Source: Cyclobacterium sp.
Lineage (GTDB): Bacteria; Bacteroidota; Bacteroidia; Cytophagales; Cyclobacteriaceae
Length of the DNA: 64,000 nucleotides
Direction: 5' to 3'
Assembly: GCF_014762705.1 (NCBI RefSeq)
Contig: NZ_JABURL010000023.1
Coordinates: 62,001 to 126,000 of the forward strand
In this document: piece after piece, positions 1 to 7,588 of the stretch
Position numbering within the stretch: the first letter of the stretch is position 1
How the letters are laid out: every line of letters starts with the position of its first letter
Notes under the pieces: model-generated
The model's input: only the letters and a program-made list of their open reading frames with translations
The model's database searches: none
What the model was told of the DNA's origin: nothing
Made by a program: the position numbers and the translations under genes

Positions 1-2
1 CA

Positions 3-1148
3 GGAATGGGTCTGGCATTGACAGGGATTGCAAAAGGGTACAAGTGTATCTTTACCATGGCAGACAAGCAGTCCAAAGAAAAGATCGATATTTTGAAAGC
101 TGTGGGAGCGGAGGTGATCGTTTGTCCTACGAATGTTTCACCAGATGATCCCCGGTCCTATTATGCGGTAGCAAGGAAACTCAATAAGGATATTCCCAAC
201 TCATTTTACCCCAATCAATACGACAACCTTTCCAACTGGAAGGCTCATTATGAAACCACCGGGCCTGAAATCTGGAAGGATACAGCCGGAACGGTGACCC
301 ATTTTGTTGCGGGGGTAGGTACTGGAGGATCTATGTCAGGCACTGCGAAATACCTTAAAGAACAGTTTGACGGACTTGTATCAGTGGGTGTAGACACTTA
401 TGGTTCTGTATTCAAGAAATACAAGGAGACTGGAGAATTTGATGAAAATGAAATTTATCCTTATCTGACCGAAGGTATTGGCGAAGATATTTTACCAAAG
501 AACGTAGATTTTTCTGTCATAGATCATTTTATCAAGGTAACGGACAAAGATGCAGCGGTGATGACCCGTCGGCTATCCAGAGAGGAGGGGTTATTTGTTG
601 GCTGGTCATGCGGTTCTGCCGTTCATGGAGCTTTGGAATATGCCAAAGAAAATCTGAAGAAAGGGGATGTAATGGTAATATTGTTGCCCGATCATGGAAC
701 CAGGTATCTCGGCAAAGTCTATAATGATGAGTGGATGAGAAATCATGGATTTATGGAAAACAAAACCTATCGTTCTGCAAGGGATATTGTAAATGCCAGA
801 AACGAGGAATATCAACTCGTTGTCGTTCGAAAAATGGATAAAGTCAGGGATGCAATAGCCATAATGAATGAAAAAAGTGTTTCCCAGATTCCTGTAATGG
901 AGGATGGTCAGGTGGTAGGTTGCCTAACGGATAATAAATTACTTTTAAAAATAATTGAAAATCCCGAAATCAAAGATTCCACAGTGGATCAGGTGATGGA
1001 AGACTCTATGCATTTTGTTGCGCTGGACAGTACGCTGGATGTACTCTCCTCTATGGTAGAAAAGGAAAAAGCCGTTTTGGTTAGGGACGAGGCGCACCGG
1101 GTACATATCATTACCAAACACGACATCTTAGAAGCTATTACCAGGTAA
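3..1148 (+). CDS. Cystathionine beta-synthase-like PLP enzyme with two CBS domains (5' end cut by window)
   Basis: This is a fold-type II PLP enzyme of the cystathionine beta-synthase / cysteine synthase family; cystathionine synthesis from serine and homocysteine is the likely reaction. The frame is open at the left edge, and the first residues match the end of the family's conserved TSGNTG loop, so about 70-80 N-terminal residues, including the PLP lysine, lie outside. The glycine-rich phosphate-binding loop GVGTGGSMSGT lies about 100 residues into the visible part, followed by a GWSCGSA segment. The last 130 residues form a tandem CBS pair (VSQIPVMEDGQVVGCLTD and the region ending HIITKHDILEAI). 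Such pairs often bind adenosyl ligands and regulate the enzyme. I cannot tell cystathionine beta-synthase from cysteine synthase activity from this fragment. Confidence 0.88.
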   Translation, partial: GMGLALTGIAKGYKCIFTMADKQSKEKIDILKAVGAEVIVCPTNVSPDDPRSYYAVARKLNKDIPNSFYPNQYDNLSNWKAHYETTGPEIWKDTAGTVTHFVAGVGTGGSMSGTAKYLKEQFDGLVSVGVDTYGSVFKKYKETGEFDENEIYPYLTEGIGEDILPKNVDFSVIDHFIKVTDKDAAVMTRRLSREEGLFVGWSCGSAVHGALEYAKENLKKGDVMVILLPDHGTRYLGKVYNDEWMRNHGFMENKTYRSARDIVNARNEEYQLVVVRKMDKVRDAIAIMNEKSVSQIPVMEDGQVVGCLTDNKLLLKIIENPEIKDSTVDQVMEDSMHFVALDSTLDVLSSMVEKEKAVLVRDEAHRVHIITKHDILEAITR

Positions 1149-1173
1149 TTTTGGTTTATTAGTAAATCGCACA

Positions 1174-1809
1174 ATGGATAAAAAACACCTGGATCTTTTA
1201 ACGGACGGAAATTACGAATTTGACATCAAAGAAGCTTTTGCCAAAGGTTGGGAAACGTTCCAAATGGTAAGCATTTATTCGGTTTCATTCACCTTGCTGA
1301 TTCTATCGATTCAGTTTTTATTCATGCTTTATGCACCGGATTTTTTGTTTGTCTTTTCTTTTTTCCTGGCGGGGCCACTATTTGCCGGATTTTATTTGGT
1401 GGCCAATAAGGTTAGCCTTCATGAGCCTGTAAAGTACCCGGATTTTTTCAAAGGTTTCGGTTATTATATACCTGTAGTTTTGGTATGGGTTGTTGGGCAG
1501 TTTATTACAGTCCTGGGCATTTTTGCCTTGATTTTGCCAGGAATATACCTTTTGGTAGCTTTTATGTTTGGGGTTTTAATAAGTATTTTCTTTGGCTTGG
1601 ATTTTTGGGAATCTCTTGGGTATAGCCGGAAAATTATCCACAAACAATGGTTGAAATTTTTCACCTTTGGACTTTTTCTGGCATTGATCAATATTGCCGG
1701 TGCATTAATTTTTGGCATAGGTTTGGTTGTCTCAGTTCCTGTCACCTATTATGCAGTTTATCATGTTTTTGAATCCCTTACTCATCAGGTATCTTTGGAA
1801 AATGATTGA
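1174..1809 (+). CDS. Membrane protein of unknown function, four to five helices
   Basis: A 211-residue integral membrane protein begins 25 bases after the CBS-like gene, so the two are probably cotranscribed. After a hydrophilic start of about 30 residues ending in the motif KEAFAKGWETF, there are four or five hydrophobic stretches (roughly residues 33-52, 55-75, 95-140, 155-195), with an aromatic, glycine-rich spacing. The general pattern resembles bacterial membrane proteins of the DUF2189 / glycerophosphoryl-diesterase membrane-domain type, where an N-terminal 'W.F' segment precedes the helices. I do not recognise a specific family and propose no function. The start ATG is the first in the frame after the upstream stop. 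Confidence 0.72.
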   Translation: MDKKHLDLLTDGNYEFDIKEAFAKGWETFQMVSIYSVSFTLLILSIQFLFMLYAPDFLFVFSFFLAGPLFAGFYLVANKVSLHEPVKYPDFFKGFGYYIPVVLVWVVGQFITVLGIFALILPGIYLLVAFMFGVLISIFFGLDFWESLGYSRKIIHKQWLKFFTFGLFLALINIAGALIFGIGLVVSVPVTYYAVYHVFESLTHQVSLEND

Positions 1810-1985
1810 AATTTTCCGGATTTTATTTTGAAGTTTAGGCTTTCATAGTATCATTGCGGAAATTAGGGGTCGATAAATCTACTTCATCTACAGCAGGTTA
1901 AATGTAAAAACCTGTAAATTATGGTTACATTTATGGCCTTAAGTTCGACCAAGGGTGTCAGAAACTTTGTAACATACCGGTATTT

Positions 1986-4532
1986 ATGAGATTCAATGCG
2001 AGAATAAAAGTAATCCTGGGTTTTTTTCTGGCCATATGCCTGATTGTAGGAGCCGGGCTCATTACTTATAACAGTGTAAATCAATTACTCGAATCTGTCG
2101 AGTCACTTTCAGAACCCAATAAAAAACTCAGAAACCTGAATCAATTATTGGCCGACATCTATCAACTTGATAAATCCCGCAGTGTTTTTGTAGAAGAAGA
2201 TACCAGTCAAAACCTGAATTACTACAATCGAATCCAGGAGGAAATACGGGACTTGGAGAAATTGGCTGCTGACACGGTTGAATTGGGTCAGATAAAACGG
2301 ATCAATTACAGTGTTAATGAATTGATGGTGGTTTACAAGGGGTTAAAAGATGTTAAAACAAACCTTTACAACAGGAATTTCAGTAAAGAAGCCCTAAATA
2401 ACATTGAAAGAAAAATAAAAAGAAAAGAGGAACTTAGCAGGCTTCAAAGTTTAGGAAAAATTCGAATAGGGATCAATCCTCCTTCCAATGAGAAAGGTTC
2501 CAAAACTGAGGTAAAGCCTGTTCCATCCAATAGGCAGGAAGATTTTGGAGATGTCCTCGCCGGAGCAGGGAAGGAGGATATGGAAAAGATTCTGGGTATG
2601 CTTCGGCTAAATCTAAATAGAATAGATCCGGTAGATACAAATTCACTTTACAGTTCTGACTCCATCATTTACGCAGTACGACAAATGGTACTGGATATCA
2701 ATAATGAAGAGAAATATCTCCGTTCCCGGTTAAGCGCGCTTGAACAGGAACTGAATGAGAAAAACCGAAACCTTATCATCAATATTCAGCATATTGTCAC
2801 CTCTCTGCAACACGAAGCCCTGCAAAAATCTAAGGCAGAAAATGCTTCGGCATACGAACTTACTTATAAGCTTTCATTATTGCTGGGCTTACTGATTATT
2901 GTAGGGGTGATTGGTTCTTCAGGCTTTATTTTTAGTATCATTAAAGAGATAAAGAAATCAGAATCTTATCAGATAAAGCTCTCCGAAGCCAAGAAAAAAT
3001 CGGATAATCTTGCCAAAACCAAGCAGGATTTTCTGGCAAGCATGAGCCATGAAATCAGAAATCCTTTGCATGTTATTCAAGGGTACAATGATGCCATTTC
3101 CAAGACCTCCCTCGATCCGGACCAACAGGAATATGTACGTATGATTAAATTAGCTTCAGGTACACTATTGGGGATAGTCAATGATATTCTTGATTTTTCC
3201 AAATTAGAAGCAGGCAAAATAAAAATACAAAAAGGGATCATTAATCCCGATATTTTCTTCAAGAATCTTCATTCTTTTTATAAGCAGAAAGCACTGCAAA
3301 AAGACATTAAGCTTGACTTTTCGATTCTCTTGCCCGTGAATAAGTTTATATTGGGGGATGATTTGAGGATTAACCAAATCATGAATAACCTGCTGTCCAA
3401 CGCAGTTAAATTTACCGAGAAGGGCAAGGTGTTGGTAAGGGTTTATTTTGAGGATAAGGGAAACCTCATTTTGCAGGTAATAGATACGGGCATGGGAATG
3501 TCAACAGACTTGCAGCGAAATTTATTCAAGGAATTTAATCAGGGAGATGGAAGTATTTCCAGGAAATTTGGAGGAACGGGTCTTGGAATGGCCATCATCA
3601 AAAGACTTGTTGATCTGCAGGGTGGAAAAGTAAAGGTTAGAAGCGAACAGGGAAAGGGGACAGCAATAACCGTTTCATTGCCTTCCACCTTGCTGGATAA
3701 GAAGGAGGAATCACCTATACCTGCAGCCAAACTAGAACGTATTGAGGGCCTTCGGATATTGTTGGTAGATGATGACCAAATGGGATTGAAATTTGTCAAG
3801 CTGATGCTAGGCAGGTTAGGCGCAGATATTGTCACCCATTCCGGGGGGGTGGATTTCAAAAGCAACTTTAAAGAAGAACCCTTCGATCTGATTTTATTGG
3901 ATATTCAAATGCCAGAGGTGGATGGGTATCAGGTATTTGATCTGCTTAGAGCCAATCAAAAATATGATGATGTTCCTATTTTGGCCATGACAGCCAATGT
4001 ATTTGCCAGCGAACAGGAAAATTTAATCAAATTTGGGTTTGATGGTTTGGTAATGAAGCCATTTGATGAGGCTGAATTGGTAGAAAAAATCACTTCACAT
4101 ATCAAATCCTTTAAAAGGGGAATAACTCCGGTAAAGCCCGAAGAATCCCCTGTTTCACAGCAGCTAAAATTACCGGAAAAGGCTTCAGGGAATTTTGACC
4201 TTACAGAAATAAGGAAGTTTTGCATGGGTGATGAAGAATTACTGAAAGAAATCCTTGAAGGATTCTATACCCAGACAGGCCTGGACCTGATAAGGATCAA
4301 TAAAGCAGCGGATGAAGGTGATTTTCAGAAGGTGCAAGCCATAGCCCACCAGCTTTCCAGTAGATTGGGTCAATTAAAGTTCAAAGAGCGAAGCTTGGCA
4401 AAAACCATAGAATGTGATCTGAAACAGGGACTGGAAGAGGGTATTCAGGAAAAAGTTTGGTTGCTAACCGAGAAAATAAATGGTTTGCTGGAAGAACTGG
4501 CTGAAAGATTTGGATATGCAATAGCCGATTAA
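1986..4532 (+). CDS. Membrane-bound hybrid histidine kinase with receiver and Hpt-like C-terminus
   Basis: An 848-residue sensor kinase. One membrane helix lies at about residues 8-27 and a second at about 293-317, enclosing a predicted periplasmic, largely helical sensor region. HisKA follows, with the phospho-acceptor His355 in FLASMSHEIRNPL. The ATPase domain has an N box near 466-480 (MNNLLSNAVKF), a G1 box DTGMGM near 500 and a G2 box GGTGLGMAI near 530. A receiver starts near residue 588 (ILLVDDD), with the likely phospho-acceptor Asp639 in LILLDIQMP. The last 110 residues look like a histidine phosphotransfer helix bundle with His788 in AHQLSSRLGQL; the usual HxLKG is altered (Ser-Ser for Lys-Gly), so transfer competence is uncertain. 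It converges on an NtrC-type regulator gene, and the two stops overlap in TTAA. They are plausible but unproven partners. Confidence 0.93.
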   Translation: MRFNARIKVILGFFLAICLIVGAGLITYNSVNQLLESVESLSEPNKKLRNLNQLLADIYQLDKSRSVFVEEDTSQNLNYYNRIQEEIRDLEKLAADTVELGQIKRINYSVNELMVVYKGLKDVKTNLYNRNFSKEALNNIERKIKRKEELSRLQSLGKIRIGINPPSNEKGSKTEVKPVPSNRQEDFGDVLAGAGKEDMEKILGMLRLNLNRIDPVDTNSLYSSDSIIYAVRQMVLDINNEEKYLRSRLSALEQELNEKNRNLIINIQHIVTSLQHEALQKSKAENASAYELTYKLSLLLGLLIIVGVIGSSGFIFSIIKEIKKSESYQIKLSEAKKKSDNLAKTKQDFLASMSHEIRNPLHVIQGYNDAISKTSLDPDQQEYVRMIKLASGTLLGIVNDILDFSKLEAGKIKIQKGIINPDIFFKNLHSFYKQKALQKDIKLDFSILLPVNKFILGDDLRINQIMNNLLSNAVKFTEKGKVLVRVYFEDKGNLILQVIDTGMGMSTDLQRNLFKEFNQGDGSISRKFGGTGLGMAIIKRLVDLQGGKVKVRSEQGKGTAITVSLPSTLLDKKEESPIPAAKLERIEGLRILLVDDDQMGLKFVKLMLGRLGADIVTHSGGVDFKSNFKEEPFDLILLDIQMPEVDGYQVFDLLRANQKYDDVPILAMTANVFASEQENLIKFGFDGLVMKPFDEAELVEKITSHIKSFKRGITPVKPEESPVSQQLKLPEKASGNFDLTEIRKFCMGDEELLKEILEGFYTQTGLDLIRINKAADEGDFQKVQAIAHQLSSRLGQLKFKERSLAKTIECDLKQGLEEGIQEKVWLLTEKINGLLEELAERFGYAIAD

Positions 4533-5893
4533 TCCAGTCCGTATTTTTCTAGTTTATTATAAAGTGTTTTCCTATCCATATTCAATACTTTTGCTGTTTT
4601 GGATTTGTTAAATTTCAATTCTTCCAGGGTTTTGATAATCAATAACTTTTCCTGCTCCTCAAAAGAGGATTTCAGGTCCTTGGCAGAATGGATGTCTGCC
4701 GGTTGAAAAGGTTCGCTATCCAATAATTCTGTGGGAATTACCTCAGGTTGAACCAAACCTTCACCTGTAAGTAAAACCGCTCTTCGTACAATGTTTTTCA
4801 ACTCCCGGAGGTTGCCTGGCCAATGGTAGTCCAACATGATTTTTTCTGTCTCAGGGCTGAAACCTGCTACATTTTTATCAAGACTGGCATTGCTTTTTTC
4901 TAAAAATAAGCGGGCAAAAAAAGGAAGATCTTCTTTTCTTTCTCTCAAAGGTTGGGCTTTAAGGCTAAATTCATTCAGTCTGTGAAATAAATCCTCTCTG
5001 AAATGCCCTGACCTGGCAAGCTCCTGTAAATCATCGTTGGTGGCAGCTATAATCCTGACATCTATAGGTATGTCCATATTGCCCCCAATTTTACGTATCT
5101 TTCTTTCCTGAATGGCACGAAGCAATTTGATTTGTATGTCATAACTCAGATTGCCAATTTCATCCAATAAAATGGTTCCACCGCTGGCATTTTCAAAATG
5201 CCCTGTCTTATGGTCTATTGCTCCTGTAAAGGCCCCCTTGACATGGCCAAAAAGTTCACTGCCTGCCAATTCCTTGGATAAGGCACCACAATCCACGGCA
5301 ACGAAGGGGCCGCTGGCTCTTTTTGACTTTTGGTGGATCCTTTTGGAAATATATTCTTTTCCCGTGCCACTTTCTCCCAGGACTATAATACTTAAATCTG
5401 TAGGAGCTACAAGTTCGATGTGCTTTTCGATTTGCAGCGCCTCCTTGCTCTGTCCGATCTGGTAGTCCAATTCTGAGGAAGGTCTTTTCTTTTTTTCCTT
5501 TTCAGTTTTTTTAAATGTAGTTTTATCAGTTGTATTTTTTTTAAGTGCTTGCTGTACCGTAAGCAACAATTCATCAGGATTGATGGGTTTGGTTATGTAT
5601 TCGAAAGCACCCATCTTCATGGACTTGACCGCCGTACGGATGTCGGAATAATTGGTGATAAGGATTACGGGAGTCTCAGGGTAATCATGGATGATTTTGT
5701 CCAGTACATCCATACCAGTACCGTCAGGAAGCCGGTAATCCGTGATGGTAAGTGCTATTTTGTGTTTTTCCATATGACCCAATCCATCCTTAACTTTTGT
5801 ACTGCTCAAAACTTCATATCCGTTTTTTTCCAAAAAGTTTTTAATGATTTTTGAGTAAGTAAGGTCGTCTTCTATTAGGAGAATTTTTGTCAT
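4529..5893 (-). CDS. Sigma-54-dependent response regulator, NtrC family
   Basis: A 454-residue enhancer-binding regulator with three standard domains. The receiver (1-118) has Asp52 in ITDYRLPDGTG and Lys102 in the ITKP motif. The AAA+ domain has Walker A GESGTGKE at 173-180, the sigma-54 contact loop GAFTGA at 220-225 and Walker B ILLDEIG at 241-247. The C-terminus holds a Fis-type helix-turn-helix (KSKTAKVLNMDRKTLYNKL). It should open sigma-54 promoters once phosphorylated. The gene faces the upstream hybrid kinase tail to tail; the last bases of both are the shared TTAA. A linker of about 25 residues rich in Lys and Thr separates receiver and ATPase. The target genes cannot be read from this window. 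Confidence 0.94.
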   Translation of the reverse strand: MTKILLIEDDLTYSKIIKNFLEKNGYEVLSSTKVKDGLGHMEKHKIALTITDYRLPDGTGMDVLDKIIHDYPETPVILITNYSDIRTAVKSMKMGAFEYITKPINPDELLLTVQQALKKNTTDKTTFKKTEKEKKKRPSSELDYQIGQSKEALQIEKHIELVAPTDLSIIVLGESGTGKEYISKRIHQKSKRASGPFVAVDCGALSKELAGSELFGHVKGAFTGAIDHKTGHFENASGGTILLDEIGNLSYDIQIKLLRAIQERKIRKIGGNMDIPIDVRIIAATNDDLQELARSGHFREDLFHRLNEFSLKAQPLRERKEDLPFFARLFLEKSNASLDKNVAGFSPETEKIMLDYHWPGNLRELKNIVRRAVLLTGEGLVQPEVIPTELLDSEPFQPADIHSAKDLKSSFEEQEKLLIIKTLEELKFNKSKTAKVLNMDRKTLYNKLEKYGLD

Positions 5894-5936
5894 ATATTTT
5901 TATCCAAACAAGTGATCATGAATTAAATATAAAATA

Positions 5937-5964
5937 AAAGCACCGATTTCACAATCAGTGCTTT
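5937..5964 (-). terminator. Intrinsic terminator
   Basis: An 11-bp stem (AAAGCACTGAT on the minus strand, one G.T pair) closes a 6-base loop and is followed on the minus strand by a T-rich stretch. It lies just past the stop of the small leftward gene at 6001-6363 and ends that transcript ahead of the regulator gene. Confidence 0.6.
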
Positions 5965-6000
5965 CTGGTAATCGTTGGCTTAGCTGTAATTTTTATTTAT

Positions 6001-6363
6001 TTACTGAAGAATTACTCCTCCATCCTTATCGTACATGACCATGATGTTCAAGTCATCGGTGTCCAAAAAGCAGACATCATAATAATCGTCGTTTTTTTGG
6101 GATATTTTTTTAACTGTTGTGATTTTTAAATTATTGATAAGGCTATCTGTTTGAATGACATGTTTTACCGTGCTCGGTAAATCTGTTGCCGCAATGAAAA
6201 CCGTATCGGAATCTACAGGTTCATAAACGTTGGTTTTTAAAAAATTGTTGTTCATATCCGCATCTAATTTTTTCTCCGAAATATTGAAATACAACATGAA
6301 TGCAAAAATCACCAATCCGGTAACTCCGCTTATTTTCGCCTTTGATTTTATTCTTCCTTTCAT
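6001..6363 (-). CDS. Small single-span or secreted protein of unknown function
   Basis: A 120-residue protein with a basic start (MKGRIKSKAKISG) and one hydrophobic stretch at about residues 14-28 (LVIFAFMLYFNI), suggesting a signal anchor or uncleaved signal peptide. The remainder is acidic and beta-rich (for example DVCFLDTDDLNIMVMYDKDGG at the C-terminus). No cysteine pattern or catalytic motif is visible. It has its own terminator directly downstream at 5937-5964. The ATG is preceded by AGAAAGGAT, a usable ribosome site. The N-terminal layout recalls short Bacteroidota exported proteins of the NVEALA type, but the NVEALA signature itself is absent. I do not recognise the family. Confidence 0.6.
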   Translation of the reverse strand: MKGRIKSKAKISGVTGLVIFAFMLYFNISEKKLDADMNNNFLKTNVYEPVDSDTVFIAATDLPSTVKHVIQTDSLINNLKITTVKKISQKNDDYYDVCFLDTDDLNIMVMYDKDGGVILQ

Positions 6364-6485
6364 AATCCTATCCTTTCTAAAGATTTATATGCAGTAATTG
6401 TGCCATCATTTTAAAAGAAACCTTTGACCTAAATCTTACAAAGGATTGGGTAGAAAATACCCAGATTGCGGACAATGGGTAACTA

Positions 6486-6515
6486 TTGCAGCTTCAGAAA
6501 ACTTTATTAACTTTG
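6486..6515 (+). promoter_or_regulatory. Bacteroidota-type promoter (TTG-N19-TAACTTTG)
   Basis: TTG at 6486-6488 and TAACTTTG at 6508-6515, 19 bases apart, match the known Bacteroidota -33/-7 consensus (TTTG, TAnnTTTG). A second ATTAACTTT copy lies at 6524-6532. Transcription would begin near 6520 and meet the strong hairpin at 6551 almost at once, before murI. Confidence 0.5.
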
Positions 6516-6519
6516 TTAT

Positions 6520-6580
6520 CATTATTAACTTTAAACGCTTCGCTTGCATTCCCCCGGGTGCGTGAATCCGGGGGTTTTTT
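6520..6580 (+). ncRNA. Putative short RNA or murI leader
   Basis: Between the promoter at 6486-6515 and the terminator at 6551-6580 there is room for a transcript of only about 60 bases without a plausible reading frame. It could be a small RNA or the prematurely terminated leader of murI, whose ATG is 52 bases past the T-run. The 5' end is inferred from promoter spacing only; no known RNA family was recognised. Confidence 0.3.
6551..6580 (+). terminator. Strong intrinsic terminator upstream of murI
   Basis: CCCCCGG at 6551-6557 pairs with CCGGGGG at 6568-6574 around a 10-base loop and runs directly into TTTTTT. It is by far the most GC-rich hairpin in the window. No protein gene on this strand ends near it; the nearest upstream gene runs the other way. 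Confidence 0.72.
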
Positions 6581-6631
6581 GTTTGTTATTTCCGAAAAAA
6601 TTCTTTTTTTGTTTCATATGAATTGTTACAA

Positions 6632-7447
6632 ATGGGCATAAAAGCACAGGCACCTATAGGGATTTTTGATAGTGGGATCGGAGGGTTAACGGTAGCAAAA
6701 GAGGTTAAAAAACTTTTGCCCGATGAGCAGCTCATTTATTTCGGAGACACGGCTCATTTACCTTACGGAGATAAAAGTACAGCAGCTATTCAGGCTTATT
6801 CAGTCAAAATTGCAGATGTTTTGATCAAAGAAAACTGCAAATTGATATTAATTGCCTGTAATTCGGCCTCAGCAGCAGCATTTGAATTGGTAAAAGCCTA
6901 TGTGGCTACGAAAGCACATGTCTTCAACGTCATTGATCCGGTAGTAAATTATCTCAGAGAGGTACATGCTGGTCAGCGTGTAGGGCTTATTGGTACAAAG
7001 CAAACCATTAGTTCGGGGGTTTATTTACAAAAAATTAATGATTTGGATGTGGGTATTGTACTTAAATCCCTGGCCACGCCTTTATTGGCTCCCATGATTG
7101 AGGAAGGTTTTCATAATGAAAACATCAGTAAGGAAATCATCGCTTCTTATCTCTCGCAGCCGGCCTTAAAGAATATTCAGGCCTTGGTATTGGGTTGCAC
7201 ACATTACCCCCTTATAAAGAAACAAATTCATGCTTTTTATGAAGAAGAAATAGATCTTATTGATGCCTCTGAAACGGTTGCCAGGTCTGTAGCTTCATTT
7301 TTGGGATATCATCAGTTATTGGCGAAGAAAGTTTCCGGAATGGAGGACCGTTTTCTCGTTTCCGATTACACTGTTTCATTTGAGGAAACAACCAAATTAT
7401 TCTTTGGCAAACAAATCAAACTTCAAAAGTACCCATTATGGGAATAG
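6632..7447 (+). CDS. murI: Glutamate racemase
   Basis: This enzyme interconverts L- and D-glutamate for peptidoglycan. The sequence shows the family pattern in order: the start IGIFDSGIGGLTVAKEV, then YFGDTAHLPYG, the first catalytic cysteine in IACNSASAAAF, and the second in VLGCTHYPL. The length of 271 residues is normal. I start at ATG 6632 rather than the TTG at 6623, because residues before GIKAQAPIGIFDSG are not part of the family and ATG is preferred. The gene stands alone between a strong terminator upstream and the PurF-like gene downstream. Confidence 0.95.
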   Translation: MGIKAQAPIGIFDSGIGGLTVAKEVKKLLPDEQLIYFGDTAHLPYGDKSTAAIQAYSVKIADVLIKENCKLILIACNSASAAAFELVKAYVATKAHVFNVIDPVVNYLREVHAGQRVGLIGTKQTISSGVYLQKINDLDVGIVLKSLATPLLAPMIEEGFHNENISKEIIASYLSQPALKNIQALVLGCTHYPLIKKQIHAFYEEEIDLIDASETVARSVASFLGYHQLLAKKVSGMEDRFLVSDYTVSFEETTKLFFGKQIKLQKYPLWE

Positions 7448-7554
7448 CTTTTGGCGATTTTCTTCCTTTTATCCATCCGTCAAAATCCCGCATTTTTTTT
7501 TGTTTCCTTTGTTAAGTTTGGTGGGATTCAGGGTTTTATTCCTGAAAAAAAACT

Positions 7555-7562
7555 TAACTTTG
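7555..7562 (+). promoter_or_regulatory. Probable -7 element for the PurF-like gene
   Basis: TAACTTTG fits the Bacteroidota TAnnTTTG consensus and lies 26 bases before the ATG at 7589. The stretch TTAACTTTGTTA is identical to the one before murI. The -33 position has only a TTTT run, so this is half a match. Confidence 0.35.
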
Positions 7563-7588
7563 TTACTTAATTTACCCCGTTAATACTT

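Noticed and set aside
7380-7583. 67-codon frame between murI and the PurF-like gene
   Set aside because: Starts inside murI and is low-complexity Phe/Leu sequence; the gap is better read as a promoter region.
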